DNA from: a virus
Length of the DNA stretch: 37,256 nt
Direction: 5' to 3' (one strand)
Virus record (IMG/VR): IMGVR_UViG_3300005264_000101
Span: 1-37,256 of that record
Shown: piece after piece, positions 24,344 to 32,751 of the stretch
Numbering within the stretch: position 1 is the stretch's first letter
How the letters are laid out: each line of letters begins with the position of its first letter
The notes under the pieces: generated by a model
Told to the model about the DNA's origin: nothing
Seen by the model: the letters and a program-made list of their open reading frames with translations, nothing else
Databases searched by the model: none
Position numbers and translations under genes: made by a program

Positions 24344-26139
24344 CCCTCCGCCCGTATCAAAAAGATGCCGTGGATGCTATCTGGACGGCAATGAGTACCG
24401 ACCAAAATATCCTGCTCTCGGCAATAATGGGAGCAGGAAAAACCATTATCACGGCGGCGATAATTGACCGCCTATGTAGGTTGACGAATTATAGAGTAAT
24501 CATAATGGCGCACAGGTCGGCTCTCGTTGAGCAGTTCCGGCTGGCGATAACGACCTTTACTGATATTCCTGAACGCAGAATCGGAATCGCCTGTGCGGGG
24601 TTGCAGTACAAAACGATTATAGACAGACAAATCTGTATCGGCACAGTAGGGACTGTCGCCGCCCGTGTGCAGAGCCTAAAAGCATTCGATCTGATAGTTG
24701 TTGATGAGGTGCATACAATCGAACGCCCTCAATATAAAAAAATAATATTGCCGAGACTGAGAGCGATTAGACCCGGTTGCCGCCTGTTAGGATTGACTGC
24801 TACCCCGTGGCGGATGCAAGGCTTTATTTATGGTATGGATGATGAAGGCAAAAACAAAAAAGAATTTAAAAAAATTAATCACAAAATCACCTACGAAGCC
24901 TTGTTAACCGGCGGGTATTTGATGCCGTTAAAGGCAAAAATTATCAGAAATAAACAACTAAAAAAAGACTTGACAACAGTAGGGGTGACCGGATCGAGCG
25001 GGGACTATAAACAGGGCAGATTAGGTGAGAAAATGGAACTGTATGTTGATTCCGTTTACGAGAGTATAAAAAAATATGGTCAAGATGATAACTATATTTA
25101 TAAAAAAATAGCAGTCTTTGGGACGACAATCGCCCATTGTCAAAAAATTTATGACACAATTTCGCCCTTCTGGAAAACAGTTTTGGTCCACTCAAAACAA
25201 AACCAAATAGAGAACAAAAAAGCGGAACTTGATTTCCGGGACCCTGATGGTGCAAGGGTGATAATCATTATCAATAAATTGGCGGAAGGATGGGATTATC
25301 CACCAACTGATATGATTATCGGAGCTCGCCCGTCATTGTCTGGTGGCCTAATGTTGCAAATAATTGGGCGTGTACTACGCAAAGCAGAAGGAAAAAAACA
25401 AGCACTGTTTGTTGATTTAGCAGGGGTTCTCGACACCTTCGGAACCGATTTAGATAATTTTGTTCTGGGGTTTCATGACAAAAAGCGGACGATAAAATTA
25501 AAAATTTGTGAGGGGTGCGACACTCCAAACAACATTAGTATCGAATTTTGTCAGGAGTGCGGGCAATCTTTTTTGAGGTGTCCAGCCTGTAAATATACAC
25601 TCGAGACGGAAGCCACGGCGTGTCCGGGTTGTGATACGATTGTTTATGGATGCCCGAGATGCCGTACCTATAGTAGTACTAACTATGATAAAATACCGTG
25701 TGCAATTTGTGATTATGTTTTCAGGCCGCCGGTGACGGAGGTTGAGGAGAAGGGGACCAAAGACCACGGGATCGCGGGCAAAAAAATAATAGACACCGAT
25801 TTTACAACTAACGGGGTGACAAGACCCGTTACCGTGGCGAATATTAGCTATGAAAAACAACTATCACACGCAAAGCCGCCGTATATCAGAGTTGACTATA
25901 AAATCGGTCGTCAAACGATTAGCGAGTGGTTGTTGCCAGAGCATAAAGTGATGAAGAGTGTATTCAAAAAATGGTGGCTTGGCCGTGGCGGAAGATATCC
26001 TGTCCCTGAAACGACCAAGGCTTTTTTTAACAGGGAGAATGAAATATATAAACCGACTGAAATCGTAGTTAGGTATAAATCATCAGGATTTGCCGTTATA
26101 ACTCATAGAGGATTAAAATGGAACGGAACCCAGAATTAA
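24340..26139 (+). CDS. SF2 DEAD/DEAH-type helicase with zinc-ribbon tail
   Basis: 599 residues with superfamily 2 motifs: I (AIMGAGKT, 28-35), II (DEVH, 122-125), III (TATP, 153-156), VI (QIIGRVLR, 340-347). After the helicase core come six CxxC pairs (Cys390/393, 404/407, 414/417, 428/431, 438/441, 454/457), enough for three zinc ribbons, probably for binding DNA or RNA. Similar helicases act in phage replication and recombination. Overlaps both neighbours (ATGA at the start, 22 bases at the end). Confidence 0.88.
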   Translation: MTLRPYQKDAVDAIWTAMSTDQNILLSAIMGAGKTIITAAIIDRLCRLTNYRVIIMAHRSALVEQFRLAITTFTDIPERRIGIACAGLQYKTIIDRQICIGTVGTVAARVQSLKAFDLIVVDEVHTIERPQYKKIILPRLRAIRPGCRLLGLTATPWRMQGFIYGMDDEGKNKKEFKKINHKITYEALLTGGYLMPLKAKIIRNKQLKKDLTTVGVTGSSGDYKQGRLGEKMELYVDSVYESIKKYGQDDNYIYKKIAVFGTTIAHCQKIYDTISPFWKTVLVHSKQNQIENKKAELDFRDPDGARVIIIINKLAEGWDYPPTDMIIGARPSLSGGLMLQIIGRVLRKAEGKKQALFVDLAGVLDTFGTDLDNFVLGFHDKKRTIKLKICEGCDTPNNISIEFCQECGQSFLRCPACKYTLETEATACPGCDTIVYGCPRCRTYSSTNYDKIPCAICDYVFRPPVTEVEEKGTKDHGIAGKKIIDTDFTTNGVTRPVTVANISYEKQLSHAKPPYIRVDYKIGRQTISEWLLPEHKVMKSVFKKWWLGRGGRYPVPETTKAFFNRENEIYKPTEIVVRYKSSGFAVITHRGLKWNGTQN

Positions 26140-26651
26140 AATCAAAAGAAGAGTTCGCATTCGCCGCATGGATTGATGAACTGTTGAAAATAGGGGTGGT
26201 GCAAACATGGAAATATGAGCCGGTTACGTTTACTCTGGCAAAAAGTAAACGTACAACAGCTGGCGGAAAACAAAAACATTTATGTAGGGGGTGTGTCTAC
26301 ACTCCTGATTTTTCGTTTTTCGTCGCAACGGATTTCCAGCAAAAATTTGAGGAGAAAACTGGAATGGTTATGACACCGCCGTGGCCAGAGGTGGCCAAAG
26401 GTTCGTCTTCCGGCTGGTTTTTGGTCGAGACTAAAGGGCAAAAACCCAGGCAGGCAGACACTTTTAGTATCAAAATGAAATGGCTCTTGGAAACTAAAAA
26501 ATTATATGTAAACAAGGTGATTCCGATCAAACTTTTCCAGAAAACTTTCGTCCCAGAAAATAGAGCGATTGATTATTGCTACGGTATCAGGGGTAATTTG
26601 AGGAAGCCGTTTACTAATTGCATGGTCGGTGCAACGGAATGGGTGGGGTAA
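26118..26651 (+). CDS. DUF1064-like PD-(D/E)XK nuclease
   Basis: 177 residues with nuclease-type motifs: N-terminal Glu (KEEFAFAAWIDELLKIG), TPDF (Asp64) and VETKG (Glu104, Lys106), the order of the PD-(D/E)XK core. DUF1064 proteins are commonly phage-encoded and are suspected Holliday-junction or recombination nucleases. Fits beside the helicase and the RecT-like gene. A CRGC pair (57-60) lies before the core. Its stop is close to the small terminase start (1-base gap). Confidence 0.7.
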   Translation: MERNPELKSKEEFAFAAWIDELLKIGVVQTWKYEPVTFTLAKSKRTTAGGKQKHLCRGCVYTPDFSFFVATDFQQKFEEKTGMVMTPPWPEVAKGSSSGWFLVETKGQKPRQADTFSIKMKWLLETKKLYVNKVIPIKLFQKTFVPENRAIDYCYGIRGNLRKPFTNCMVGATEWVG

Positions 26652-26652
26652 A

Positions 26653-27234
26653 ATGGAGTTGATGACAGTCAAAGAATATGCCTTGCATCGGGGCGTAAAT
26701 TTTGGGACGGTTTACCGTAACATAAAGCTGGGGATGTTTGACGGTGCGATGGACGGTAAAAAAATAGATGCCGAGGTAGCAGATACGATTTGGGCTGTTG
26801 ATGAGCACCAAAAACGAGGGCATAAAAATGGACACCCCGCGAAGGCTATCAAAAAACCTTCTCCAAGTGCAAAAAAACCTTCTATCTCCAAGGAAAAAAA
26901 GATAAAGCCGATGGCCGAAACCGAAACTATCCACGAGATCAAACGGCAACGAGAGTTGGTAAAATTGCAGGCGGACGCTCTGTCCCTAAAAATAGCACAA
27001 GGGAAAGTTTTTGAGCGTGATGACATTAATAATAGCTTATTTTTCGCCCTGCGGGCCATTAGGAACGAAATCCTGAACCTGAAAGAACGGATCGTGCCGG
27101 TTATCAGAGCGGCTCAAACAGACCACGCCGCTGGTCAAATAATGGGTGAGGAGTTAAACGCTTTATTGACAAAAATTGCAGAAACTTCCGCCCATCCAAA
27201 CCTACCTAAATTTAAGGAAAATCAAAATGGATAA
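26653..27234 (+). CDS. Terminase small subunit, Nu1-like
   Basis: 193 residues. N-terminal winged-helix-type DNA-binding domain (MTVKEYALHRGVNFGTVYRNIKLG, 4-27), a linker of lysines, serines and prolines, then a helical segment IKRQRELVKLQADALSLKIAQGKVFERDDI (about 96-125) typical of Nu1-type small terminases, which recognise cos and recruit the large subunit. Start at 26653 follows the previous stop; the frame back to 26629 lies in the nuclease gene. The large subunit is separated from it by a methylase gene. Confidence 0.8.
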   Translation: MELMTVKEYALHRGVNFGTVYRNIKLGMFDGAMDGKKIDAEVADTIWAVDEHQKRGHKNGHPAKAIKKPSPSAKKPSISKEKKIKPMAETETIHEIKRQRELVKLQADALSLKIAQGKVFERDDINNSLFFALRAIRNEILNLKERIVPVIRAAQTDHAAGQIMGEELNALLTKIAETSAHPNLPKFKENQNG

Positions 27235-28117
27235 ATACAGCAGGCACAGCAGCTATGGCAATGGCATTAGGTATGATGGTAATAAAGGACGCCTATATAA
27301 ACAGTTGAAACCGTTTCTGCCATCGGAATTTAACGCATATATTGAGCCGTTTGTCGGCGGTGGCGGGATGTTCTATAGTCTGGTGTGTGACGGAGTTTTA
27401 GATAATGTAAGCTATGTTTTTTTAAATGACAAATCAAAAATTATTTATTACCTATTTAAATATTTGCTAAAACGCGAAACGAATGATGAACTCTATAACA
27501 TGGCGGTTAATGATTTCAAAAACCGTCCAGACTGGGAGTTATACAGAGATGATGTTAAAAATTTTGCAGAAAAAGATCAACTTTGTTTGTTGGATGCTTA
27601 CAAATGGCTTTATCATAAATATTATGGTACGATTTTTGGTTATGCCGATGAATATACCCACGCAAAAACACAGTTATTAATGGCTATTAAAAATATGCTG
27701 GTGAATAAAAATGTGTCATTGACTTGCGCCGATGCAATCAAATTTGTGCGGGGAATGCAGACGCGATACAGAGATGGCAGCAGGCGGAATGAAAGACCGT
27801 TTTATTTTATTGACCCGCCATACATGAATTCCGCCACACGAGATTACAAGGATGAAATTTTTAATGTAGATGATATGGCCGGTCTTATTAAAACAATTAA
27901 AAAACGGATGGGAAAACTGTATGACGATGGATTTGCCAAGGTTATGATAACGCATACAAGGCACTCCGCCCTCGAGAATTTGTTGACCGGTGAAGGATTT
28001 AAAATTCACCCGCTCCGTGAGTTCAAGGATGCTCTCAAAAGTGGGCAAGAATTTGTAGCAATTAATTATGATATAAATGATGTTCATGGCGAGTTGTTTT
28101 GTTACAAACCCAAATAA
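27227..28117 (+). CDS. DNA adenine methylase (Dam/D12 class)
   Basis: 296 residues: SAM-binding motif PFVGGGG (41-47) and catalytic DPPY (196-199) in the order of the D12 class (motif I first). The RYDGNKGRLY N-terminus (15-24) is the usual 'KwaGgK' region. It starts inside the small terminase gene, overlapping by 8 bases, and ends 15 bases before the large terminase gene. Methylation probably protects phage DNA from restriction or marks it for packaging (inference). The start at 27227 has AAGGAA upstream. Confidence 0.88.
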   Translation: MDKYSRHSSYGNGIRYDGNKGRLYKQLKPFLPSEFNAYIEPFVGGGGMFYSLVCDGVLDNVSYVFLNDKSKIIYYLFKYLLKRETNDELYNMAVNDFKNRPDWELYRDDVKNFAEKDQLCLLDAYKWLYHKYYGTIFGYADEYTHAKTQLLMAIKNMLVNKNVSLTCADAIKFVRGMQTRYRDGSRRNERPFYFIDPPYMNSATRDYKDEIFNVDDMAGLIKTIKKRMGKLYDDGFAKVMITHTRHSALENLLTGEGFKIHPLREFKDALKSGQEFVAINYDINDVHGELFCYKPK

Positions 28118-28132
28118 AAGGAGGAAAAGAGC

Positions 28133-29992
28133 ATGACAAACCCAATTAGTGAGGTAGTAAAACGGGCCTTAATGCCTGACCCGTTAATGACGCTATTAGA
28201 GTATGCCGACAAACACATGGTATTACCCATTGGTTCCCCGGAGCCGGGACAATACAGGTCAGACAGGGTGCCTTTTGTTAAAGAAATTTTAACCAAACTC
28301 TCACCAACCCATCCGTGTCGAGAGGTTTGTTTCCAGAAACCAACGCAAATTTCAGCAACCACCATCGGAATGATTTTACAGTTTGGCGTGGCTCAGTTAT
28401 GGCCTGGAGCATTAATGATAGCATTCCCAACCGACAGTCTGGGTCAGAGTTTTAGCAAAGACAAAGTCGAACCGGCGATGGAAGCAATGCCCGAGCTCCT
28501 CAAACTCGTCCCTAAAAAAAATGCACGGGCTGGCGGGAATACAACAATGTGGAAAAAATTTCCAGGCGGATCGTGGACTTATGTAGGAGCTGAATCGCAA
28601 ACGGCGGGTCGGAGCCGTACTATCCGTTATTTGATATTGGACGATCTTGATGGGTATTGTGCCAACATGAGCGGGCAGGGCGACCCGTTGCAAATTTTGC
28701 TGGGGAGATTGTCAGGGCCAGGTAAAAGTAAGTCGAAAGTCTACTATAATTCCACTCCAACGATAGCAGGCGTGGGCATAAACAAAATCTATAATGATAG
28801 TACACAGGGCAAATATTTTATCTCGTGCCCTCTGTGTAATGCACAGCAACCGCTGGTCTGGGGTGGAAAAAATGAACCGAGAGGAATAAAATTTGTCAGG
28901 AGTGAGAGTTCTACGATTGATGTAATAGATGTTTGGTACCAATGCGAAAAATGCAAAGGCCGCATTGAGGAATTTCATAAGACCGAAATTTTGAAAAATG
29001 GAGTTTGGCGGCATAAATACAAACGGGAATTGGAAGGATTTCAAATATCATCTTTTTACGCTCCGGCTGGATGGATTAGTTGGGGTGATTGTGTTAGGCA
29101 ATACCTTCAGGCATACAAGGATAAATTAAAATTAATGGCCTGGAACAACAACATCGCCGGGTTGCCGAATGAGGAGACTGGTTACACGCCTGAATGGTCC
29201 CTACTCCGCCAATCAGCGGAACCATATAAACCGTGGACAATCCCAACAGACGGGCCAGGGATGCTTTGTTGCGGAGTTGACACTCATAATAACAACCTGA
29301 CCTTAGTAATTCTATTTTTTGGCCGTAACGAGGAGTGCTGGCTGGTTTGGTATGGAGTGATCCACGGCGACCCTGAGTCTGCGGGTGTCTGGGATCAATT
29401 AGACCAAATAATGAATAAACCCATCCAAAACCTAAAACAAGAGGTTTTTAGAATCGGGTCTTGTCATATTGATTCCGGGGGTCAACGTACACAATGTGTT
29501 TATAATTATTGCAGGCGGAGAGGTATCACAACACAGGCAGTGGTGGGGTCAAGCCACGCAAATAGACCGGCGCTTGGAAGCCCGTCAACTAAAGATGTTT
29601 TATGGCACGGAAAAAAAATAAAATCAGGGGTTCAGCTGTGGCCGGTGGGAACCGACACCTGTAAGGATTTGATTTACAGCCGGCTGGCGAGTCCCGACAC
29701 TCCGTCAAAATACCATTTTTATGAGGGTCTCCCCGATCAATTTTACCTTGAGTTGACTGCGGAGAAAAAAGTTACTCATTTTGTAGATGGTTATCCAAAG
29801 CAAAAATATATTGCTACCCGGGACAATCACGTCCTTGACTGCATGGTTTACGGCTATACGGCGGCGTTGCGGGCTGGCATCCAATTTGTTGACTGGGCTA
29901 CTGCTGGCGTAACAACGTCAGCAACAGCCGCAACAGCCGCACCCAATAGGAAAAAACAAAACGTGAAGGTGGCTAAACCGCCCATGTGGTAG
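28133..29992 (+). CDS. Terminase large subunit, GpA family
   Basis: 619 residues. ATPase part: deviant Walker A (QKPTQISATT, 68-77), Walker B (ILDD, 168-171). Two cysteine pairs (CPLC 232-235, CEKC 271-274) suggest a zinc finger, as is common in lambda-type GpA proteins. Nuclease part begins near Asp383 (CGVDTHNN) and ends with DNHVLDCMVYGYTAA near residue 590. This enzyme cuts and packages DNA, and the family usually makes cohesive ends; I could not place the cos site. AGGAGG ribosome site. Convergent with the DUF3987 gene, only 8 bases away. Confidence 0.93.
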   Translation: MTNPISEVVKRALMPDPLMTLLEYADKHMVLPIGSPEPGQYRSDRVPFVKEILTKLSPTHPCREVCFQKPTQISATTIGMILQFGVAQLWPGALMIAFPTDSLGQSFSKDKVEPAMEAMPELLKLVPKKNARAGGNTTMWKKFPGGSWTYVGAESQTAGRSRTIRYLILDDLDGYCANMSGQGDPLQILLGRLSGPGKSKSKVYYNSTPTIAGVGINKIYNDSTQGKYFISCPLCNAQQPLVWGGKNEPRGIKFVRSESSTIDVIDVWYQCEKCKGRIEEFHKTEILKNGVWRHKYKRELEGFQISSFYAPAGWISWGDCVRQYLQAYKDKLKLMAWNNNIAGLPNEETGYTPEWSLLRQSAEPYKPWTIPTDGPGMLCCGVDTHNNNLTLVILFFGRNEECWLVWYGVIHGDPESAGVWDQLDQIMNKPIQNLKQEVFRIGSCHIDSGGQRTQCVYNYCRRRGITTQAVVGSSHANRPALGSPSTKDVLWHGKKIKSGVQLWPVGTDTCKDLIYSRLASPDTPSKYHFYEGLPDQFYLELTAEKKVTHFVDGYPKQKYIATRDNHVLDCMVYGYTAALRAGIQFVDWATAGVTTSATAATAAPNRKKQNVKVAKPPMW

Positions 29993-30000
29993 CCGCATAA

Positions 30001-31395
30001 TTAATTTAAATATAATGTCATTTCAGCCTTATTCGTGCCTTCGGTATAAATCTCACCAGCGGCTTCCAGCGTAGAAATTTGCTCATCATAACAATTAGCG
30101 TTACCATCCAAAAGCCTTGAGGAAATCAACTGCCTACGCAAACAACTTCCGCCTTTTTTAGCAATGTATTCTATCACTTTTCGCGCTTTTGCTTGCTCCT
30201 CAGACTCGCCCAGTTCCGTCTCATACAGCTGCACAGTGCTGTTGATAGAAACGGTTGCAAAATCAATAGCCGCCTGCAGGGTTTCTTCACTAATGGTTTC
30301 TGTGTCTGTGTCCATAAACGGTTGCAAAATCATACACAATTTTAAAACATTCGCCGGGAGACGATAGTAGAATTTCATCACCTGATCTCGGTGCCGCTCG
30401 TTGCACCCCTCGACCACGGCCTTGATATGGTCAATCCATGTTTGTAGTGCACTATAGATGTTATCGCCCACATGATATTCTACTGTTTTGCCGTGGATAA
30501 TCCTCATTAGCCGGGCGTGGATTTGAAACTCATTCTCCTCATCAATGACCGCTTGCGGCGGTTTGACAATTAGTTTTTTGTAATCCTGGTTTGGGTAAAA
30601 CATCATAAACCGAGGTAGGAAGCCGCCGGAGTGATCGGTGTCTTCAAGACATTTTACTAGCGGCTGGACGGCGGAAGCCGCATTAATAGTCACATACGGT
30701 TTTTCAATCAGACCCCTGTTCTCGACTCCTGTACCCCGTGTGTTGCGGATTTGATATGGAACCACTCCGTACGCATTCGTTAAAAAGCTCTTAAAACCAG
30801 TGTTGTGATTTCTCGCCATCATTGACAAAAACTGCGTGAACTCGGCATCGCAAACCATGCCGCCCCTAGAGTATTCCAAAATATCCTGAAATCCCTGGAG
30901 CGAGGAGTCGAATAAATTATAAATGACCTGTTTTGACATCTCGTCTATAATTAAACTTTTATACTCGGCCACAATTTTGTCTTTTTGTTTGCTATTGATA
31001 ACAGCATCATCACGCTCCGCCTGGAGTTCGGAAACCCGTTGCATAATACTATTATTGTATTTGATTGCAAACCGTGCGCCACCGGTCTCAGAATCAATGA
31101 CGGTGGATTTAAATGTGCCTGAGCCGCTAATAGACAGGCACCAGATGTTAGGATATAACCACCCGGCATAGTGCCGCACACGCGCGCGGGTGCCTATCAT
31201 GCTGGATATACCGCATAGTATAGAGTGGACAAACATAATTGGTTCGCCGCCCGGATTGTAATCCCGCAAATCCTGCAAATAACCACTAATCATAGGCGGG
31301 AGATTAGAGGGGTTGTAGTCATCACACGGCGATTTTTTTTTCTGGGCGATCGCCTTCGCTTTCTCGCGACTCGTTTTTTTCAAATTTTCGTTCAT
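30001..31395 (-). CDS. DUF3987-family P-loop protein (replication primase/helicase-like)
   Basis: 464 residues with a P-loop-like SGSGTFKST (90-98) and the DUF3987 layout: N-terminal 'WLYPNIWCLSISGSGTFKS', a central GGMVCDAEFTQFLSMM acidic strand (Walker B region), and 'SAVQPLVKCLEDTDHSGGFLPRFMMF', which resembles the region around an arginine finger. Such proteins are frequent in phage and element replication modules. It is the last gene of the leftward operon, start overlapped by the preceding gene, with AGGAG before the ATG. No separate initiator gene is seen in this window. Confidence 0.75.
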   Translation of the reverse strand: MNENLKKTSREKAKAIAQKKKSPCDDYNPSNLPPMISGYLQDLRDYNPGGEPIMFVHSILCGISSMIGTRARVRHYAGWLYPNIWCLSISGSGTFKSTVIDSETGGARFAIKYNNSIMQRVSELQAERDDAVINSKQKDKIVAEYKSLIIDEMSKQVIYNLFDSSLQGFQDILEYSRGGMVCDAEFTQFLSMMARNHNTGFKSFLTNAYGVVPYQIRNTRGTGVENRGLIEKPYVTINAASAVQPLVKCLEDTDHSGGFLPRFMMFYPNQDYKKLIVKPPQAVIDEENEFQIHARLMRIIHGKTVEYHVGDNIYSALQTWIDHIKAVVEGCNERHRDQVMKFYYRLPANVLKLCMILQPFMDTDTETISEETLQAAIDFATVSINSTVQLYETELGESEEQAKARKVIEYIAKKGGSCLRRQLISSRLLDGNANCYDEQISTLEAAGEIYTEGTNKAEMTLYLN

Positions 31396-31789
31396 TTGTT
31401 CTCCTGATTATTTTGAATGTTTTAGTGATAAACACAGATATAGGCACGCCGTCAATCCCAACGTGGGCATCTTTAGGCAACTGTAAGGACGTTGAAATGT
31501 CTGGGAAATCTAAATGTCTATCCTCATAGTAACTAACAGTTTTACCAAAATTAATCCGCCTTTTTTGAACTTCGCAAACCGGGGACTTGAGCCACGGGAG
31601 CGGCGGCGGTATATCTATTACCATCTGATACGCCACCAGAGCCGGATTATCGACTCTCGGTGTCAAAACTATAATATCACCCGTGGGTTTAATACGGGTC
31701 ATAGACAAACCCGCTGGGCCGCAAATGATTAGAGTTGGTGACGGAAGTGCCTCAAACTCTCGCCACCGGAGCGGTAAGAGAAACTTCAC
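31322..31789 (-). CDS. Unknown protein coupled to the HTH and DUF3987 genes
   Basis: 155 residues with a GTG start at 31789 overlapping the stop of the upstream HTH gene (GTGA), so translation is probably coupled; its last 25 codons overlap the DUF3987 gene start in another frame. Segments such as SLTIICGP-type strands early and GKTVSYYEDRHLDFPDI later are seen, but I recognise no family. The C-terminus is strongly charged (many Glu, Lys, Arg). Reality of the gene is supported by the tight fit, not by homology. Confidence 0.5.
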   Translation of the reverse strand: MKFLLPLRWREFEALPSPTLIICGPAGLSMTRIKPTGDIIVLTPRVDNPALVAYQMVIDIPPPLPWLKSPVCEVQKRRINFGKTVSYYEDRHLDFPDISTSLQLPKDAHVGIDGVPISVFITKTFKIIRRTNERKFEKNESRESEGDRPEKKIAV

Positions 31790-32034
31790 GATTCGATTCC
31801 CAATCGTTTTTTTTCTTCGTCTGGGATAATCATCTCGCCCCTGATATTATGATCACAATGTTCGCACCTATAGCTACTACTCAAAAAATCAATCAGCACC
31901 TGGCCGTAAATATGACCGCCATTGGCTATGATTTTACCCTGTTTAATCCAGCGATAGATCGTTACTAATGATCGATCAAAAAGTACCGCTACCTCTCTAT
32001 ATGTGTATAAACCGTCCCTGTTTATTTTTTTCAT
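31786..32034 (-). CDS. HTH (excisionase/MerR-like) regulator with a Cys pair
   Basis: 82 residues. Helix-turn-helix region YTYREVAVLFDRSLVTIYRW (10-29) followed by a wing (GKIIANGG) as in excisionase/AlpA-type regulators; CEHC (57-60) could bind a metal. True start is 32034: the frame could be extended to 32073, but those codons read through parS site 3 (MFHVKQ) and are non-coding. The ribosome region is a run of ten G on this strand (32040-32049). First gene after the parS-overlapping promoter; paralogue at 36229. Probably an early transcriptional regulator. Confidence 0.75.
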   Translation of the reverse strand: MKKINRDGLYTYREVAVLFDRSLVTIYRWIKQGKIIANGGHIYGQVLIDFLSSSYRCEHCDHNIRGEMIIPDEEKKRLGIES

Positions 32035-32056
32035 TTTATCCCCCCCCCCTTTTTTT

Positions 32057-32072
32057 TGTTTCACGTGAAACA
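32057..32072. promoter_or_regulatory. parS: parS site 3
   Basis: Perfect TGTTTCACGTGAAACA, 23 bases before the HTH start in the leftward leader and 83 bases (centre to centre) from site 4. Identical to the other three sites. Confidence 0.9.
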
Positions 32073-32123
32073 TTTACCCGGGAGCTTGTTGCGATAATTT
32101 TCGCCTTTTTGCGATCTATCATC

Positions 32124-32152
32124 ATTATAAAACCCGGATTGTTTCACGTGAA
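32124..32152 (-). promoter_or_regulatory. Leftward promoter whose -35 is inside parS site 4
   Basis: On the minus strand, TATAAT (32129-32124) and TTCACG (32152-32147) are 17 bases apart. The -35 is inside parS site 4 (32140-32155), so ParB binding would compete with RNA polymerase. The promoter serves the HTH gene, the 31322 gene and the DUF3987 gene. The -35 is weak (4 of 6). Confidence 0.55.
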
Positions 32153-32155
32153 ACA
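32140..32155. promoter_or_regulatory. parS: parS site 4
   Basis: Perfect TGTTTCACGTGAAACA overlapping the -35 box of the leftward promoter. Together with site 3 it forms a pair 83 bases apart in the same leader. Confidence 0.9.
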
Positions 32156-32180
32156 TTTTTATCAACTTGTGACCGTGAAG

Positions 32181-32471
32181 TTATTTTTTTGGCATCCATC
32201 CCCATAACCCGTCCACATAGCAATCCGATTGCAAATGCCATTTGGTCTCCCCGGTCATAACATACCCCGCAAATGGTGTTTGGTGGTCATCCCATTCATC
32301 TACAAAAAATCCACCTTTAGCTCGCTCCCCAACCCCGCCTGTTATAACAATAGGATCATCCGCACCATAATGATCCTGCGTCCGTCCATATCCTATTGAC
32401 ACAGCACCCTCGGTTGCAACTATTTTTGTTACTCTCCATACTGTTTTTTCCAATTTTGTCCATTTAATCAT
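32181..32471 (-). CDS. Small protein of unknown family
   Basis: 96 residues, starting MIKWTKLEK after AAGGAGG; the longer frame from 32498 has no good ribosome site. Beta-rich and aromatic (KTVWRVTKIVA; GWDDHQ-type patches; SDCYVDGLWGWMPKK). No membrane segment. It is the last gene of the first part of the leftward operon, before the parS-containing promoter. I do not recognise it. Confidence 0.6.
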   Translation of the reverse strand: MIKWTKLEKTVWRVTKIVATEGAVSIGYGRTQDHYGADDPIVITGGVGERAKGGFFVDEWDDHQTPFAGYVMTGETKWHLQSDCYVDGLWGWMPKK

Positions 32472-32528
32472 AAAAACCTCCTTTTTGTTTTTGATCATAA
32501 CCCTGACATCAAGAAAATGATCTTTTAA

Positions 32529-32723
32529 TTACACCACTTCACAAGATTTTTTGATATCTCTAATGACATCCATAACCTGATCTCTCGTTCCGTAATACAT
32601 ACGAGTTTTTTTCTCCTCAAACCACCACATTTGCCGTCCATTGAGGCTGTTAGTTTCCGTTCTAAAAGTTAATCTTTCGCCCTGCAAACTGATAAATTTA
32701 AAAGTTTCTTTCCAGATTTTCAT
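32529..32723 (-). CDS. Very small protein of unknown family
   Basis: 64 residues, basic and aromatic, with the fold-like order KETFKFISLQGERLTFRT, then MWWFEEKKTRMYYGTRDQVMDVI. Start with AAGGAGG followed by the same leader as the gene at 32984, a shared 31-base module. No family recognised; position in the accessory cassette suggests a host-interaction role. Confidence 0.6.
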   Translation of the reverse strand: MKIWKETFKFISLQGERLTFRTETNSLNGRQMWWFEEKKTRMYYGTRDQVMDVIRDIKKSCEVV

Positions 32724-32751
32724 AATAAACCTCCTTTAGGTTACCCGGCGG
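32721..32751 (-). repeat. Repeated gene-start module (copy also at 32982-33012)
   Basis: The 31 bases 32721-32751 are identical to 32982-33012. Read on the minus strand they contain AAAGGAGG, TTTATT and the ATG of the gene, plus half of the GC-rich hairpin that ends the neighbouring copy. At 32744-32751 only CCCGGCGG remains, followed by GAACTTG, as though the rest of the hairpin had been lost by a deletion of about 17 bases. Confidence 0.85.

Noticed and set aside
28117-28133. cos site near the terminase genes
   Set aside because: A GpA-type terminase implies cohesive ends, but I could not recognise cosN or small-subunit binding sites in the short gaps.
32035-32073. Upstream extension of the HTH gene beginning MFHVKQ
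   Set aside because: These codons are the parS palindrome and the G run; the ATG at 32034 is the proper start.
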